From: Candidatus Melainabacteria bacterium
GTDB lineage: Bacteria > Cyanobacteriota > Vampirovibrionia > 2-02-FULL-35-15
Length of the DNA: 64,000 bases
NCBI GenBank assembly: GCA_016201905.1
Contig: JACQBQ010000014.1
Coordinates: 62,001 to 126,000, forward strand
Direction of reading: 5' to 3'
Shown here: positions 29,655-40,230 of the stretch, piece by piece
How the letters are laid out: every line of letters begins with the position of its first letter
Numbering within the stretch: the first letter of the stretch is position 1
Notes under the pieces: model-generated
Told to the model about the DNA's origin: nothing
The model's input: only the letters and a program-made list of their open reading frames with translations
The model's database searches: none
Program-made: the position numbers and the translations under genes

Positions 29655-31805
29655 CTATTGATTGGTTTTTAGTATGCCAGCTTTATTGAAAAGGTCTTTG
29701 CGACTAGCATCAAACCTAATATTCGCATCGTAAAGACCAACAGGTATTGAAGAGAATTTGAAAAAATTTGTTAATGGTGGTTCATCCTTTGTCTTTAAAT
29801 CTGAACAAGTAATTTTTATAATGTTTCCATCTTTAAAGTCAATTATCATGCTTAGTTCAACTGTTGCTCTGTAACCCTCTTCGAGTACAGGCCTAAAGTC
29901 TGGTGGGATTAAAAAGCCTGACAGACTTAACTGATCCTTTATTAATTTGTTATCAAAAAATTGCGAAAAATCTCCCGTGTTAAGTGGAAATGTTTGAGAA
30001 ACCTCAGATATGCTAATATCGTTAGTTTTCTTTCTAAGAATAAAATCAACTTTAGATTTATTGTTTACTATCTCCTTGGATGTTCCACTGTCATCAACAG
30101 TTGGAGCTATATTTTTTTCTACAAAAGTATATGTTCTGCTAAATTCAATATTATATTTCCCAACTGGTATGTATGATGTAATTTCTAAAATATTTAAATC
30201 TTGGGGTGTGGTTTGTGAAGATTGAATCGTTTCATTTAAACTGATAGATTCCCTGGGCTTTGAAACTACCATTGTTTGTGATGTTGGTGTTGGAGTAGGA
30301 TCAGCTAAATCTTTAATGATAATATTGTTTTTGCTTGAGATACTAAATGTGTTAGGTAAGTTATTTTGATTTGCAGCAATATTTATGCTGGATAAAGTAC
30401 TTGAATTGGTTTTATTAGTAAAAGGAGAAATAGCTGATTCAATGCTACTTGTTGAAAGAGTAGTTTTACTAAAAGTATTATTTAGTTCAATTGAATCGGT
30501 TAATTTAAATGTGTTCTTCTTAATAGGGGATCTTCTTGTGGAGAGACTTCCAAGGTTTAAGTTGGTTCTTAAGTTGTATGAATCTAGGAATAATTTTTTA
30601 GATGAATCATTATTGATTTCAGTGGGAGAGGATTTTGATGTTAAAGAGGTCTCAAGTTTGAACAGGTATTCATGATTTAACTTGGTGAAAATATTTGCCG
30701 GATAAAAAAACAGTAGATTTATATTGCTTGGGAGAACTGAACTATTGTTTGGAAAAAATGCAAAGCTTGTATTGCATCCTGGTATTTCTCTTTTGCACGT
30801 AGGTATACCTATAAGTTCATCTTCACATTTGGGATCACCTTGACTACAGGATATATTTCCACTTAAGCAAACTGGTAGTTCTATATTTTCCTCTGAGATT
30901 GAAATAGTACCAGATGAACTTGAAGTTGACTCTGATAATGAACCTGACGATGATGATAAGCATCGCACATTATTTTTAAAAGCATGATTAAACCTTATAA
31001 CTGCTTGCACATTATTGTTTGTAAATGAACAATCTGAAGCTTTTATATTATTCTTAGTTTTAGTGGTGCTTACAATGCAAAATTCTCCAAGCATTAAAAG
31101 GTTTGCAACGGTTATATTCTCACTATTGGGTGGCTCTGAAATTGTTTCAGTGACTAAGCTGTCAGAGCTGCTTGGTGTGTTGATTTTAATTTCAGCAAAA
31201 TTGAAAGTATTGTCAAGTTGCTGAATATCGTTTGGAGTAGAAATTGCTACTGAGTATAATTCACTTAGTTTTTTAAGTGAAACCTTAAAACTTGTATCAG
31301 TATTAATCATGATATTGTTGTATATTTTAAAGGCGACAGAATCAGGGCAAAATGCTTGACTTTGATCTAGGTTAAATGCAGTAATGGCATCATCACAAAA
31401 TGGCATAACTTCTTGGATGATTGAATAAGACTTTTCAGGATCTACTAAGCTAAAGATTGTATTGTCTCTAAATGTAAAAGTCTCTATTTCAGTTCCGTCA
31501 GTTGCAAAAACCCTTATTTTTGTATTATCGTCTTTAATTTTTGGAGATGGTTGTAAGTGTAAAATCACTCCTGTTTTATCTAAGGAAAGATTTTGAGTTA
31601 CTTTACTTGAATCAGAGTCAAGTGTAAAGCTAACATTCTTTTCAAGCGCTCTTGAATTTATTGATAGAGACTGAAATTCCTGAGGTATTGGGAGTTGAAT
31701 TTGACTTGTTGCAGTTATACCAGTTAATAAGATAAACACTATTGTAATTATTAGTGAAAGTATCCATTTTCTTCTTTTTTTGCTTTTAGTGTTAGGGTTT
31801 AACAA
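29655..31805 (-). CDS. Hypothetical secreted/anchored Ser/Thr/Asn-rich protein
   Basis: N-terminal signal anchor RRKWILSLIITIVFILLTGITATS; long low-complexity Ser-rich body with cysteine-containing segment. Confidence 0.55.
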   Translation of the reverse strand: MLNPNTKSKKRRKWILSLIITIVFILLTGITATSQIQLPIPQEFQSLSINSRALEKNVSFTLDSDSSKVTQNLSLDKTGVILHLQPSPKIKDDNTKIRVFATDGTEIETFTFRDNTIFSLVDPEKSYSIIQEVMPFCDDAITAFNLDQSQAFCPDSVAFKIYNNIMINTDTSFKVSLKKLSELYSVAISTPNDIQQLDNTFNFAEIKINTPSSSDSLVTETISEPPNSENITVANLLMLGEFCIVSTTKTKNNIKASDCSFTNNNVQAVIRFNHAFKNNVRCLSSSSGSLSESTSSSSGTISISEENIELPVCLSGNISCSQGDPKCEDELIGIPTCKREIPGCNTSFAFFPNNSSVLPSNINLLFFYPANIFTKLNHEYLFKLETSLTSKSSPTEINNDSSKKLFLDSYNLRTNLNLGSLSTRRSPIKKNTFKLTDSIELNNTFSKTTLSTSSIESAISPFTNKTNSSTLSSINIAANQNNLPNTFSISSKNNIIIKDLADPTPTPTSQTMVVSKPRESISLNETIQSSQTTPQDLNILEITSYIPVGKYNIEFSRTYTFVEKNIAPTVDDSGTSKEIVNNKSKVDFILRKKTNDISISEVSQTFPLNTGDFSQFFDNKLIKDQLSLSGFLIPPDFRPVLEEGYRATVELSMIIDFKDGNIIKITCSDLKTKDEPPLTNFFKFSSIPVGLYDANIRFDASRKDLFNKAGILKTNQ

Positions 31806-31861
31806 GGCTTTCTTTTTGCATTCAGTTGTCTACAGATTTAAAGGATACTTTGTTTAAACAA

Positions 31862-33769
31862 TTAATTACTTGGCTTAAATTCAGCATCAATAATATCGTC
31901 ATCAGGGTTCGAAGATTTTTTTGCACCAACTGGTTCCTCTTCTGTAGGTTTGTTTTTTGTTTTTTGTTGTTCAGTCTGTGATGTTTTTGTTGCTAAATTA
32001 TAAGCAGCCTCTTGCAATTCTTTTGTAAGTGACTTAATTTTATTTATGTCAGCCTTGTCTTTTATTGACTGCCTAAGCTCACTTAACAACTGCTCGGTCT
32101 TAGATTTCTCAGCAGTTGGAGCATTATCTTTTAACTCAGATAGTTGTCTTTCTACACTATAGACTAAACTATCAGCTTTATTTCTTTCTTCAATTTCTTC
32201 TCTTCTTTGTTGATCTTCTTTAGAGTTAGCTTCTGCAGCTTTAACCATTTTGTCAATCTCGTCCTTGGCTAGATTTGTAGATGCGGTAATAGTAATCTTT
32301 TGTTCTTTTGACGTTGCCTGGTCTTTTGCAGTAACACTTAAAATACCATTAGCATCTATATCAAATGTAACCTCAATCTTTGGAATACCTCTTGGGGCAG
32401 ATGGAATACCTTCTAAGTGAAATTCGCCAAGTAGCTTATTGTCAGTAGCAATTGGCCTTTCACCCTGAAAAACTTTTATGTCAACTCGTGTTTGATTGTC
32501 ATCTGCAGTGCTGAATGTCTCAGATTTACGAGTAGGTATTGTAGTATTTCGTTCAATTAATTTTGTGAATACACCGCCAAGAGTTTCAATTCCAAGACTT
32601 AAAGGAGTTACATCTAATAAAACAACATCTTTTACTTCACCAGCTAATACTCCAGCTTGAATTGCAGCACCTACTGCAACCACTTCATCTGGATTTACCC
32701 CTTGATTTGGTTCTTTTCCTGTTAATTCTTTTACTAGTTTGACAACTGCAGGAATTCTTGTAGAGCCTCCTACTAATACCACTTCATCAATTTCACCTGT
32801 AGTTATTTTTGCGTCATCGAGTGCTCTTTTTAAAGGACCTTTTACTCTTTCAAATAGATCATGGCACAAATCTTCAAACTTAGCTCTTGTTAGTTTCATC
32901 TCCAAATGCTTTGGACCATTTTGATCTGCTGTGATAAATGGAAGGCTAATAGTAGTTTCCATAAGGGATGAGAGCTCAATTTTTGCTTTTTCTGCAGCTT
33001 CAGTTAGTCTTTGGAGAGCCTGTCTATCTTTTCTTAGATCTATACCTTCTAATTTTAAGAATTCATCTGCTACCCAGCTGACTACTTTTTGGTCAAAATC
33101 ATCACCACCTAGTCTGGAATCACCACTTGTGGCTTTAACTTCAAATACACCATCTCCTACTTCTAATATGCTGACGTCAAATGTTCCTCCACCCAGATCG
33201 AATACCAATATTGTTTCATCTGCTTTTTTATCAAGCCCGTAAGCAAGCGCTGCTGATGTGGGCTCATTTATTATTCTTAAAACATCTAAGCCTGCAATTG
33301 TACCTGCGTCTTTGGTTGCTTGTCTCTGGCTGTCGTTAAAATATGCTGGTACTGTAATAACAGCAGCAGTAATTTTTTCTCCAATATACTTCTCTGCATC
33401 TTCTTTGAGTTTTCTTAAGGTCATTGCTGATATTTCTTGAGGTGTATATTCTTTCCCGTCTATTTCAACAACTACAGCATTATCTTTTCCTCTTTTAGTT
33501 TTATATGAAACGTATTTCCTTTCTTGTTCAGTTTCATCATAGGTGTGTCCCATGAACCGCTTAATACTTGATACAGTTTTTTCTGGATTTAATTCTCTTT
33601 GTCTTTTAGCAATTTGCCCTACAGCTCTTTCCCCAGATTTTAAAAATGCAACGACTGAAGGAGTAGTTCTATTACCTTCTGAATTAGGAATAACTGTAGG
33701 TTTCCCTGCTTCCATTACAGCGACTACTGAATTTGTAGTTCCTAAGTCTATTCCAACAACTTTGGCCAT
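31862..33769 (-). CDS. dnaK: Chaperone DnaK (Hsp70)
   Basis: [47 protein letters not shown]-terminal DDDIIDAEF. Confidence 0.98.
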   Translation of the reverse strand: MAKVVGIDLGTTNSVVAVMEAGKPTVIPNSEGNRTTPSVVAFLKSGERAVGQIAKRQRELNPEKTVSSIKRFMGHTYDETEQERKYVSYKTKRGKDNAVVVEIDGKEYTPQEISAMTLRKLKEDAEKYIGEKITAAVITVPAYFNDSQRQATKDAGTIAGLDVLRIINEPTSAALAYGLDKKADETILVFDLGGGTFDVSILEVGDGVFEVKATSGDSRLGGDDFDQKVVSWVADEFLKLEGIDLRKDRQALQRLTEAAEKAKIELSSLMETTISLPFITADQNGPKHLEMKLTRAKFEDLCHDLFERVKGPLKRALDDAKITTGEIDEVVLVGGSTRIPAVVKLVKELTGKEPNQGVNPDEVVAVGAAIQAGVLAGEVKDVVLLDVTPLSLGIETLGGVFTKLIERNTTIPTRKSETFSTADDNQTRVDIKVFQGERPIATDNKLLGEFHLEGIPSAPRGIPKIEVTFDIDANGILSVTAKDQATSKEQKITITASTNLAKDEIDKMVKAAEANSKEDQQRREEIEERNKADSLVYSVERQLSELKDNAPTAEKSKTEQLLSELRQSIKDKADINKIKSLTKELQEAAYNLATKTSQTEQQKTKNKPTEEEPVGAKKSSNPDDDIIDAEFKPSN

Positions 33770-34305
33770 TATTATTACTCCTTTTTGTTCTTACCTTGTT
33801 TATTGCTTAAGTTCTACTATAGTTATAAGATGAAATTAAGGAAAATCCTTGTCTATTCATGTTGTTTTAATTTTTTAACACAGTTTCTTTTATATTTAGC
33901 TTATTTAGGTATTAAACTATACAGTCATTACCATTCATTAACTAACTAAATATAATAGCCATTTCTTATAAATACATAAGTAGAAGTAATTTTTTGTTTA
34001 AATAAATCAGATATTTTGAATACTTATGTATAACTATATAACTTTATGTTTTCTTTATAAATCTGAATTACCAATACAACTTCCTCTTTTTTTTTATTGA
34101 CTGAGTAGTTCTTTCAAAATTATAAACTTCAAACAAATCACCTTACTAAGAATTATTGTCAACTAATTAATAGTTATTATTCTTTAGTTTATGCTTTAAA
34201 AGTTAATAACTAAAACGTAAAATATAAAATTAAAATTATTTAGTTACTAGCGTGAGATGAAGTTAATAAGGTTTTGAAATAAGAAGGAGAAATAGGAGAA
34301 AGAAA

Positions 34306-34536
34306 ATGTCTTATACGATAGTTAGTGATGTTTGTGAAGCAAAATCAGATTGTATACCTGTATGCCCAGTAGATTGCATACACTGGATCAAGGATAAAGC
34401 TTGGACTAATACAAAAGGAACAGCATCGACATATATTGATAATGAAACTTGCATAGATTGCGGTGCATGTCTTGCTGCATGTCCTGTAGAAGGTGCAATT
34501 CTTGATGAGTGGAAGCCGGAACTACAAAAGCTATAA
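34306..34536 (+). CDS. Dicluster ferredoxin (4Fe-4S type)
   Basis: CEAKSDCIPVCPVDCIHW and CIDCGACLAACPVEGAI. Confidence 0.93.
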   Translation: MSYTIVSDVCEAKSDCIPVCPVDCIHWIKDKAWTNTKGTASTYIDNETCIDCGACLAACPVEGAILDEWKPELQKL

Positions 34537-34558
34537 GTTTTCATTTGCTTTTTTATAT

Positions 34559-34591
34559 AAAGGATCTGTCTAAAAACAGATCCTTTTTTAT
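34559..34591 (+). terminator. Rho-independent terminator after ferredoxin
   Basis: AAGGATCTGT-CTAAAA-ACAGATCCTT perfect stem followed by T tract. Confidence 0.92.
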
Positions 34592-34684
34592 TTGGAATTA
34601 ACTTGAGATTAGTCTTATCCCTGTTTGGTTTGCTCAAAGTCATGAAGAAGTGCTTGAGAAGATGAAGAACCTTTTAGGATTAAA

Positions 34685-35806
34685 TTATGTAACCTCTTTT
34701 TTTATGAGTGATTTTACTTCATCAATTGGAATACCACTAATGATTTTAACCTTACCAATTTCTTTGTGTGGAAGTATAAATCTAAGTTTGCCATCTTTAA
34801 TTTTTTTATCATGGAGCATTGACTGAGTAATTTTGTTTAGTTTTGATAATTCTGTAATCTTTGTAGGCAAGCTGTATGAAGAAATTAAATTGATTATTGA
34901 AGTTACTAATGATTCTGAGAGTAGTTTGTGATTTTGTGCTAACTTGCTTGCTAAACACATGCCAATGCTAACTGCTTCCCCATGAGTATATTTTTTATAA
35001 TTGTAAGCTTGCTCAATTCCATGTGCAAACGTATGACCCAGATTTAGTATGGCTCTTAAGCCTGATTCTCTTTCATCTTTACTTACTATATATGCCTTGA
35101 TAGAAACAGAGTGTGTGATGATCTGTAGTAGAGATTTTGTCTTGAGTTTTAAAATATTATTTTTATTTGTTTTAAGAAAATAAAAAAATCCACTTTTTGA
35201 ATAAGGATTTCTTGCAGTCTTTTCAAGTAGCGCATACTTAAGTACCTCTCCCATGCCAACCAGAAATTCTTTTTTTGGTAATGTTTTAAGACAGTTGGGA
35301 TCAATTAGTATGGTTTTTGGCTGATAGAATGTGCCAAGCAAATTTTTCCCATCTGGTATATTTATTGCTGTTTTTCCACCAACTGCTGCATCGACCATTC
35401 CAAGTAATGTCGTTGGAATACAGATAAAGTTTATGCCCCGATAATATATAGAAGCAGCAAATCCAGTTAAATCGCTGATTACACCACCACCTAATGCACA
35501 AAAAGAATCACTTCTTTCAAACTTGTTTTTAATCGCAAAACTAATAATTGTAAGTAATGAGGTTAAGTTTTTATTTTGTTCTCCTGAAGATAGGACTAAG
35601 ACAAAAATGTTGAAACCATGTTTAGATAAATCTTTTGTAGTCTGATTGATGAATTTTTTTGGAACTTTGTCTTGGGTTACAATTAATATTTTTTTTCCTA
35701 TGCTTAACTGTTTAATATATTTCCCACATTGGGATAAAATATTTCCTTTTATGAAAATATCATAGCTTTTATCTTTTAGACTTACTGTGATTTTTTTGTT
35801 ATCCAC
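34685..35806 (-). CDS. aroB: 3-dehydroquinate synthase
   Basis: LGGGVISDLTGFAASIYYRGINFICIPTTLLGMVDAAVGGKTAIN; LNLGHTFAHGIE; HGEAVSIGM. Confidence 0.97.
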   Translation of the reverse strand: MDNKKITVSLKDKSYDIFIKGNILSQCGKYIKQLSIGKKILIVTQDKVPKKFINQTTKDLSKHGFNIFVLVLSSGEQNKNLTSLLTIISFAIKNKFERSDSFCALGGGVISDLTGFAASIYYRGINFICIPTTLLGMVDAAVGGKTAINIPDGKNLLGTFYQPKTILIDPNCLKTLPKKEFLVGMGEVLKYALLEKTARNPYSKSGFFYFLKTNKNNILKLKTKSLLQIITHSVSIKAYIVSKDERESGLRAILNLGHTFAHGIEQAYNYKKYTHGEAVSIGMCLASKLAQNHKLLSESLVTSIINLISSYSLPTKITELSKLNKITQSMLHDKKIKDGKLRFILPHKEIGKVKIISGIPIDEVKSLIKKEVT

Positions 35807-35808
35807 GA

Positions 35809-36366
35809 TTAAATTCCTGCATCAAAACCTGATGCTTGTCTGTTTGTTTCTAAAAGCCCAATGATTTCATCTGCTATGTCATTTATTTCTTTATTCTCTG
35901 TGTCAACCTGAAAATCTGCCTGTGCATACATAATTTTTCTTTCATTTGAAATTTCTTCAAGCTTTTTAACCGGATCTTCTTGATTTAACAAAAGTGGCCT
36001 TATTCTTTTTCCAGCAATCCTCTTATATAGAGTATCAGGAGATGCGTAAAGTGCAATTATCCAGCCTGATTGTTTAAGATACTTGAAATTCTCAAGATCT
36101 TTGATTACACCGCCACCTGTTGCAATAACTATTCCAATATACTGTGATACCTTCTTAATGATTTCCTTTTCAAGTGCTCTAAAAGTGCTCTCGCCGCTCT
36201 GGTCAAAAACCTCTGCAACGGTTTTTCCAAATTTTCTTTCGATAAACCGATCCGTATCAATAAATCTCCTTCCAAGCTTTTTTGCAATTGTTCTGCCAAT
36301 AGCTGACTTTCCTGAACCCATCAGTCCTATTAAAACTATATTTTTTGCTTCGTCAATTATTTCCAT
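35809..36366 (-). CDS. aroK: Shikimate kinase
   Basis: NIVLIGLMGSGKSAIGRTIAKKLGRRFIDTDRFIE; IATGGGVI; GKRIRPLL. Confidence 0.96.
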   Translation of the reverse strand: MEIIDEAKNIVLIGLMGSGKSAIGRTIAKKLGRRFIDTDRFIERKFGKTVAEVFDQSGESTFRALEKEIIKKVSQYIGIVIATGGGVIKDLENFKYLKQSGWIIALYASPDTLYKRIAGKRIRPLLLNQEDPVKKLEEISNERKIMYAQADFQVDTENKEINDIADEIIGLLETNRQASGFDAGI

Positions 36367-36506
36367 AATTTTCTCTTTAACTTTTAAACTGTAAAATTTT
36401 ACAACTTTTTTACAAGATTTTGTTATTGATAAAGAAGAATTAATTCTATATGATTAAGCTGTTAGTCTGTCATCATTACAATATAATTAACCTTTACAAC
36501 TTGTAT

Positions 36507-37922
36507 ATGAATATGAAAGTTCCAGAAGATTTTACTAAAACAAATATTGGTAGTAAGCTCCAAGTAAACAACAATGTTAATTATGGTGCAAATGAGGATA
36601 ATTATCTTCTTCTTCCGCAATCTCAAGAAGCAGAACAAGCTGTACTAGGTGCCGTATTAGCACAAAATGATTGTCTGAATAAAATAATTGAAACCTTAAA
36701 AAATCCTAAAGCATTTTATAGACCTGCTCATCAAATTATTTATGATGCAATTTTAAGCTTATATGAAAGAAATGAAGCTATTGATCCGTTGACTGTATCT
36801 GAGTATTTGCAAAATAAAGGCAACCTTGATGAGATTGGTGGGAGGTATTATTTAGGATTGCTTTTATCACATGCTCCGCTGGCAATTAATGCGGAAAGGT
36901 ATGCACAAATAGTCATTGAAAAATCATTACTGAGAGAAATTATTTTTGCAGGCAATCAAATTTCAAGAATTGGATATGAAGAAGACCAGGCTGATTTTGC
37001 GATTGAAAAATCTGAGCAATTGATTTTTAATTTGGCGCAAAAGAGAACAACCCAAACACTTATACCGATCAGTAGTTTGGTGAATGATACATGGGAGAAA
37101 TTAGAACAACGAGAACAAAAAAAAGGTGAGCTTTTAGGGCTGGATACTGGTTTCTATGATTTTAATTCTCTTACATCGGGTTTGCAAAAATCAGATTTAA
37201 TAGTAGTGGCAGCAAGGCCCAGTATGGGTAAAACAGCACTTGCACTAAACATTGCTGAACATGTTGGAGTAGCATTAAAAAAAGTTGTAGCAGTATTTAG
37301 TTTGGAAATGTCAAAAGAGCAAGTGATTCAAAGAATGGTTTGTACAAGGGCTGGAGTAGATGCTACAAAGATGAGGTTTGGTCAACTTGGTCAGGATGAT
37401 TGGACCAAACTAGGTGTTGCGTTCGGAGATTTAGGAGATGCACAAATTTATGTAGATGACACTGCTATTTTAACTGTTATGGAGATGAAAGCAAAATCAA
37501 GAAGACTAAAAGCAGAGCTTGGAAAGCTTGACCTGATTATAATTGACTACCTGCAGTTAATGGAAGGACATAGATCTGATAATCGGGTGCAGGAAATCTC
37601 TGATATTTCAAGAGGTCTAAAAGCTTTAGCAAGAGAAATAGATGTACCAGTTATTGCTATAAGCCAGCTTTCAAGAGCTGTAGAGGCAAGGCAAAATAAA
37701 AAACCGATGTTGTCTGATTTGCGTGAGAGTGGTTCTATAGAACAAGATGCAGATATTGTTACATTTATTTATCGTGATGAATACTATAATCCGGATACTA
37801 CAAGCAAAGGTGAAGCAGAGATTATTATTGCAAAACAACGTAACGGACCTACAGGACGAATCACATTATTGTTTCAGCCAAACATTACAAAGTTTAGAAA
37901 TCCTGCAAGGACTTTTGTGTAA
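36507..37922 (+). CDS. dnaB: Replicative DNA helicase DnaB (likely start MNMKVPED; ORF track start 36450)
   Basis: PQSQEAEQAVLGAVL; VVAARPSMGKTALALNIAEH; IIDYLQLM; SDLRESGSIEQDADIVTFIYRDEYY; no intein seen. Confidence 0.97.
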   Translation: MNMKVPEDFTKTNIGSKLQVNNNVNYGANEDNYLLLPQSQEAEQAVLGAVLAQNDCLNKIIETLKNPKAFYRPAHQIIYDAILSLYERNEAIDPLTVSEYLQNKGNLDEIGGRYYLGLLLSHAPLAINAERYAQIVIEKSLLREIIFAGNQISRIGYEEDQADFAIEKSEQLIFNLAQKRTTQTLIPISSLVNDTWEKLEQREQKKGELLGLDTGFYDFNSLTSGLQKSDLIVVAARPSMGKTALALNIAEHVGVALKKVVAVFSLEMSKEQVIQRMVCTRAGVDATKMRFGQLGQDDWTKLGVAFGDLGDAQIYVDDTAILTVMEMKAKSRRLKAELGKLDLIIIDYLQLMEGHRSDNRVQEISDISRGLKALAREIDVPVIAISQLSRAVEARQNKKPMLSDLRESGSIEQDADIVTFIYRDEYYNPDTTSKGEAEIIIAKQRNGPTGRITLLFQPNITKFRNPARTFV

Positions 37923-37959
37923 TTATGAATCCATGAGTTCATTTTATTATGAAGGTCCT

Positions 37960-38916
37960 TTATTTATGTAATTTAGCAGTCTTCAAAATAATTTCAACAA
38001 GCTCATCGTATTTAATGCCAGCATGTGCGGCTTGTGCTGGGAGATCGCTTGTATCTGTCATGCCAGGGAGTGAATTTATTTCTAAAAGGTATGCATTATT
38101 GTCTTTATCAAGAATGTAATCAACTCTTCCAAAAGAAGAGCATCCTACTGATGAAAATATTTTAATTGAAATATCTTCAATTTTTTGTATGGTCTGCAAG
38201 TCTAACTTTGCTGGCAAAATAAATTCAGTCATTCCTTTTGTGTATTTTGCAGCATAGTCATAAAACTCATTTTTTGGTTTTAACTCAAGAATTGGTAAAG
38301 CTTTGAATCTGTTTTCAATTTCAAGAATGCTTACTGTAAGTTCTCTGCCAGAGATATATTCTTCGATTAAATAGTCAGCTTCATCTAAATTTATATTATG
38401 TAACTTATCTTCAAGCTCGCTCAGGCTTTTAATTTTATAAGTGTTTACACTGGAGCCATCGCCCCTTGGTTTTAAAAATATTGCTTTATGTTTGTGGGAA
38501 AGCTCATTCCATATTGTTTTTAAGTCTAAGGAAGTCTCGTTTGATTTTTTTAATAGATATGCTTTTGGATTTAAAATTGCATTGCTTGTTGCTATTTGTT
38601 TTGTCAGCCATTTATCCATGCTTATAGCACTTCCTGTAACAGATGAGCCAGTGTATGGAATTTTTAGCCATTCAAGTATTCCTTGGAGAGAACCGTCTTC
38701 TCCATATTTCCCGTGAGTAACTAAAAACGCTATTTCTATCTTGTCTTTTAATTTAAATAAATCTTCAACAGATTTAATATCAACAAGCAATGTGTTTTTG
38801 TAGCCAAGTCTGTTAAATGCATTAAAGCAGTTTGATCCGGAACGTAAGGATATTTCCCTTTCACTTGATATGCCGCCGCAAAGTACTCCGATTTTAGTTT
38901 GTTTTGTTATCTCCAT
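37960..38916 (-). CDS. ddl: D-alanine--D-alanine ligase
   Basis: IGVLCGGISSEREISLRSG; HGKYGEDGSLQGILEWLKIPYTGSSV; FLKPRGDGSSVNTYK; EINSLPGMTDTSDLP. Confidence 0.96.
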   Translation of the reverse strand: MEITKQTKIGVLCGGISSEREISLRSGSNCFNAFNRLGYKNTLLVDIKSVEDLFKLKDKIEIAFLVTHGKYGEDGSLQGILEWLKIPYTGSSVTGSAISMDKWLTKQIATSNAILNPKAYLLKKSNETSLDLKTIWNELSHKHKAIFLKPRGDGSSVNTYKIKSLSELEDKLHNINLDEADYLIEEYISGRELTVSILEIENRFKALPILELKPKNEFYDYAAKYTKGMTEFILPAKLDLQTIQKIEDISIKIFSSVGCSSFGRVDYILDKDNNAYLLEINSLPGMTDTSDLPAQAAHAGIKYDELVEIILKTAKLHK

Positions 38917-39046
38917 ATTTTTATATTGTAGCTTAAGGTGTGAGGTACAATAATTAATGATTTCAAATTTAGATACTAAGGAATATTAATAGACAAGCTA
39001 AGAATACTCTGATTGCTGCAATATGAGATTTTTCCGATAGAAAAAT

Positions 39047-40207
39047 ATGCAAAGGACCTGTAGTGAAATAAATGAAAAGATAAAAGCTGGTAAAGCTTCT
39101 GTACTTACTGCGCTAGAAGCTAAATCTTTAATTGCTGAAAAAGGTTTCAAAACTTTTTTAAATACAGTTGATATTGTTACAACGGCTAGTTTTGAAATGA
39201 ATACAAATTCAGTTTTGTACTTAAATTTTGGTCAGACTGATCCACTTATTTATTTTTCTGAGGTATCTATTAACAATGTTCCAGCATATCCTGCAGGACC
39301 AACTGATTTGGTTTTGCCTTGCGTTTCTTTTTCAAAAGATGATCATAAGTATAGTGGAGCTAATGTTTTGGAAGAATTGATAAAAGGCAATGATTTACAC
39401 CTGAAAGCTATTGGTAGAAATCTTGAAGTCTTTCCAAATAAAGAATTTGAAACCTGGTTTAATTTAAAAAACTTGAACCATGGACGTTTATTGTTAAATC
39501 AAGCTGTTAATCAAAACAATATTGTGGCGACCAACTCTGGAGACAAAGATATAAATTCCCATATGGGTACACTGATTGCTCATCTGGAAAATTCCACATA
39601 TAACTCCTCTAGCTGTTTAAATCCTCTTGTTAATGATCCTTTTTGCAAGACAATTGGTATTGGAAGCAGAATCTGGGTTGCAGGAGCAACTGGCTATATA
39701 GTAGGACATGGCAGTAATCACAACCCACTTCAAAAGAGAAATGATTTTAATGTGCCTGTTGGATCGGCAATTACATTATCAGCTATTGCAGAAATTGGAA
39801 ACATGAATTCAAAATGGGTCCGAGGAGGGTTTTTAAAGTCTTTCGGCCCGGTATTATATATTGGCGTTGGAATACCGATACCTGTTTTAAATGAGGAGAT
39901 TGCTTCTAGCATTGCAATTACTGATGACAAAATTCACTCAACAATTGTAGATTTTTCTATACCTCGCCGCACTAAGCCTACATTTGGGTTATGTACTTAC
40001 AGTGAGCTGAGGTCAAGTACGGTTTTAATTAACAAAAAGCCTACTCTTTCAGCTCCATTATCTAGTATGGCAGGTGCTATTGAGATAACTCAGCTTGTAA
40101 AAGAATCCATATTAAGTAAAAATCTATTATTGTCTGAGCCAATATCAGCTATCAACATGAATGTAGAAGTTAAAAAACTTGACTCTAGATTGGCGGAGTT
40201 GGTTTAG
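39047..40207 (+). CDS. DUF39 family (homocysteine biosynthesis protein-like)
   Basis: EINEKIKAGKASVLTALEAKSLIAEKG; VTTASFEMNTNSVLYLNFGQTDPLI; NNVPAYPAG; YSGANVLEELIKG; HGSNHNP. Confidence 0.75.
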   Translation: MQRTCSEINEKIKAGKASVLTALEAKSLIAEKGFKTFLNTVDIVTTASFEMNTNSVLYLNFGQTDPLIYFSEVSINNVPAYPAGPTDLVLPCVSFSKDDHKYSGANVLEELIKGNDLHLKAIGRNLEVFPNKEFETWFNLKNLNHGRLLLNQAVNQNNIVATNSGDKDINSHMGTLIAHLENSTYNSSSCLNPLVNDPFCKTIGIGSRIWVAGATGYIVGHGSNHNPLQKRNDFNVPVGSAITLSAIAEIGNMNSKWVRGGFLKSFGPVLYIGVGIPIPVLNEEIASSIAITDDKIHSTIVDFSIPRRTKPTFGLCTYSELRSSTVLINKKPTLSAPLSSMAGAIEITQLVKESILSKNLLLSEPISAINMNVEVKKLDSRLAELV

Positions 40208-40230
40208 ATTGAAAAAGTAAAAAAATAAAA

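Noticed and set aside
34311-34643. 110-aa minus-strand ORF opposite ferredoxin and its terminator
   Set aside because: Runs through a clear Rho-independent terminator and mirrors the ferredoxin gene
36450-37922. Possible intein in dnaB
   Set aside because: Length and continuous helicase motifs show an uninterrupted DnaB
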